In this document: in pieces, positions 5,081 through 5,379 of the stretch | Layout: each line of letters begins with the position of its first letter | How positions within the stretch are numbered: position 1 is the first letter of the stretch | Source of the DNA: an uncultured Collinsella sp. | GTDB taxonomy: Bacteria; Actinomycetota; Coriobacteriia; Coriobacteriales; Coriobacteriaceae | Length of the DNA: 5,379 nt | Assembly (NCBI GenBank): GCA_900556705.1 | Contig: USPT01000069.1 | Span: 1-5,379 of the forward strand | Reading direction: 5' to 3' | Notes under the pieces: model-generated | Databases searched by the model: none | Told to the model about the DNA's origin: nothing | The model's input: only the letters and a program-made list of their open reading frames with translations | Position numbers and translations under genes: made by a program

Positions 5081-5379
5081 CTAGAACCGCGCGACTTGGT
5101 GCGTGAGCAGACCCGTCGGAACCTGCGGTGCGGCGCCGGCGATCTGCGCGGCGGGGAACAGTGCGGCTACAGCAAAGTTGAACGGCTCTTTGCCCGTGTA
5201 GGTGCCGGCAGCATGGGCATCGTCGGCCAGGAGCTGTGATGCCTCGACTAGTGCGGCAGCGTAGGCAGGGTCGTCGGCCAGTGCCGGATCCGGCGCCTGG
5301 TCGAGCATGGCACGGATGGCGCCGACGGCGTCCTCGCGCTTGACCTCCCACACGCGGTGCGTAATGCCGGCGGGGTCGG
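5081..5379 (-). CDS. C-terminal part of a DUF1015-like protein, apparently truncated and lacking the HHR motif
   Basis: The reading frame is open from the right edge to a TAG (complement of 5081-5083), giving the last 98 residues. The visible part begins DPAGITHRVWEVKREDAVGA and has TYTGKEPFNFAVAALFPAAQ near the end. In DUF1015 proteins a GVTHRxW segment is followed about 50 residues later by a TGxExYNFFxAxLFPxxQ segment, and the spacing here is the same. From memory of the family, a YIADGHHR motif lies between them; the corresponding place here reads ALADDPAYAAALVEA, without the histidines. The family usually continues roughly 150 residues beyond the LFP segment, whereas this protein stops 20 residues later. 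It may thus be a short divergent subfamily or a decaying gene. DUF1015 has no settled function. The family call rests on remembered motifs and only part of the gene is visible. Confidence 0.5.
   Translation of the reverse strand, partial: DPAGITHRVWEVKREDAVGAIRAMLDQAPDPALADDPAYAAALVEASQLLADDAHAAGTYTGKEPFNFAVAALFPAAQIAGAAPQVPTGLLTHQVARF

Noticed and set aside
4878..5351. A 157-codon minus-strand open frame overlapping the right-edge gene
   Set aside because: Its product is Arg/Pro/Cys-rich nonsense, it runs through the strong terminator at 4999-5035, and the alternative frame has recognisable motifs.

Overview
The window is GC-rich, densely packed bacterial DNA. Its gene content, strong AAGGAG-type ribosome binding sites and protein style resemble a gut actinobacterium of the class Coriobacteriia, with Collinsella my best guess. 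That placement is an inference from composition and remembered protein style, not a database result.

Layout, left to right. (1) At the left edge lies the 5' end of a minus-strand gene of unknown function (1-241). (2) A divergent intergenic region (242-413) carries a plausible promoter and an unusual cluster of CTAG-containing repeats. (3) A plus-strand gene (414-1514) encodes a polytopic membrane protein of the putative metal exporter family (ArsP_2 / 'putative manganese transporter'), with a very histidine-rich central loop. (4) A convergent intergenic region holds two separate hairpin terminators, one for each side. (5) A minus-strand two-gene operon follows: an HdeD/DUF308 membrane protein (2163-2765) and a YaiI/YqxD (DUF188) PIN-like protein (1680-2162), whose start codon directly abuts the upstream stop codon. 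(6) A second divergent intergenic region (2766-3000) contains a 19-bp palindrome closely resembling a DtxR/IdeR iron box, 28 bp before the next start. (7) A plus-strand run follows: a nitroreductase-family flavoprotein (3001-3672) and two tandem histidine-phosphatase paralogues (3756-4298 and 4316-4951). (8) A strong bidirectional terminator (4999-5035) separates these from a convergent minus-strand gene at the right edge (5081-5379, partial). That last gene reads like a truncated DUF1015-type protein lacking the family's HHR motif.

No established pathway joins all these genes. Two metal-related signals stand out: the His-rich transporter with its repeat-laden promoter, and the iron-box-like site before the nitroreductase. 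No RNA gene, CRISPR array, insertion sequence or phage gene was seen. There is no gene-free stretch above 300 bases. The most interesting items are the iron-box-like operator, the 30-bp-spaced promoter repeats, the hairpin that overlaps the leader of the first phosphatase, and the apparently degraded DUF1015 relative.
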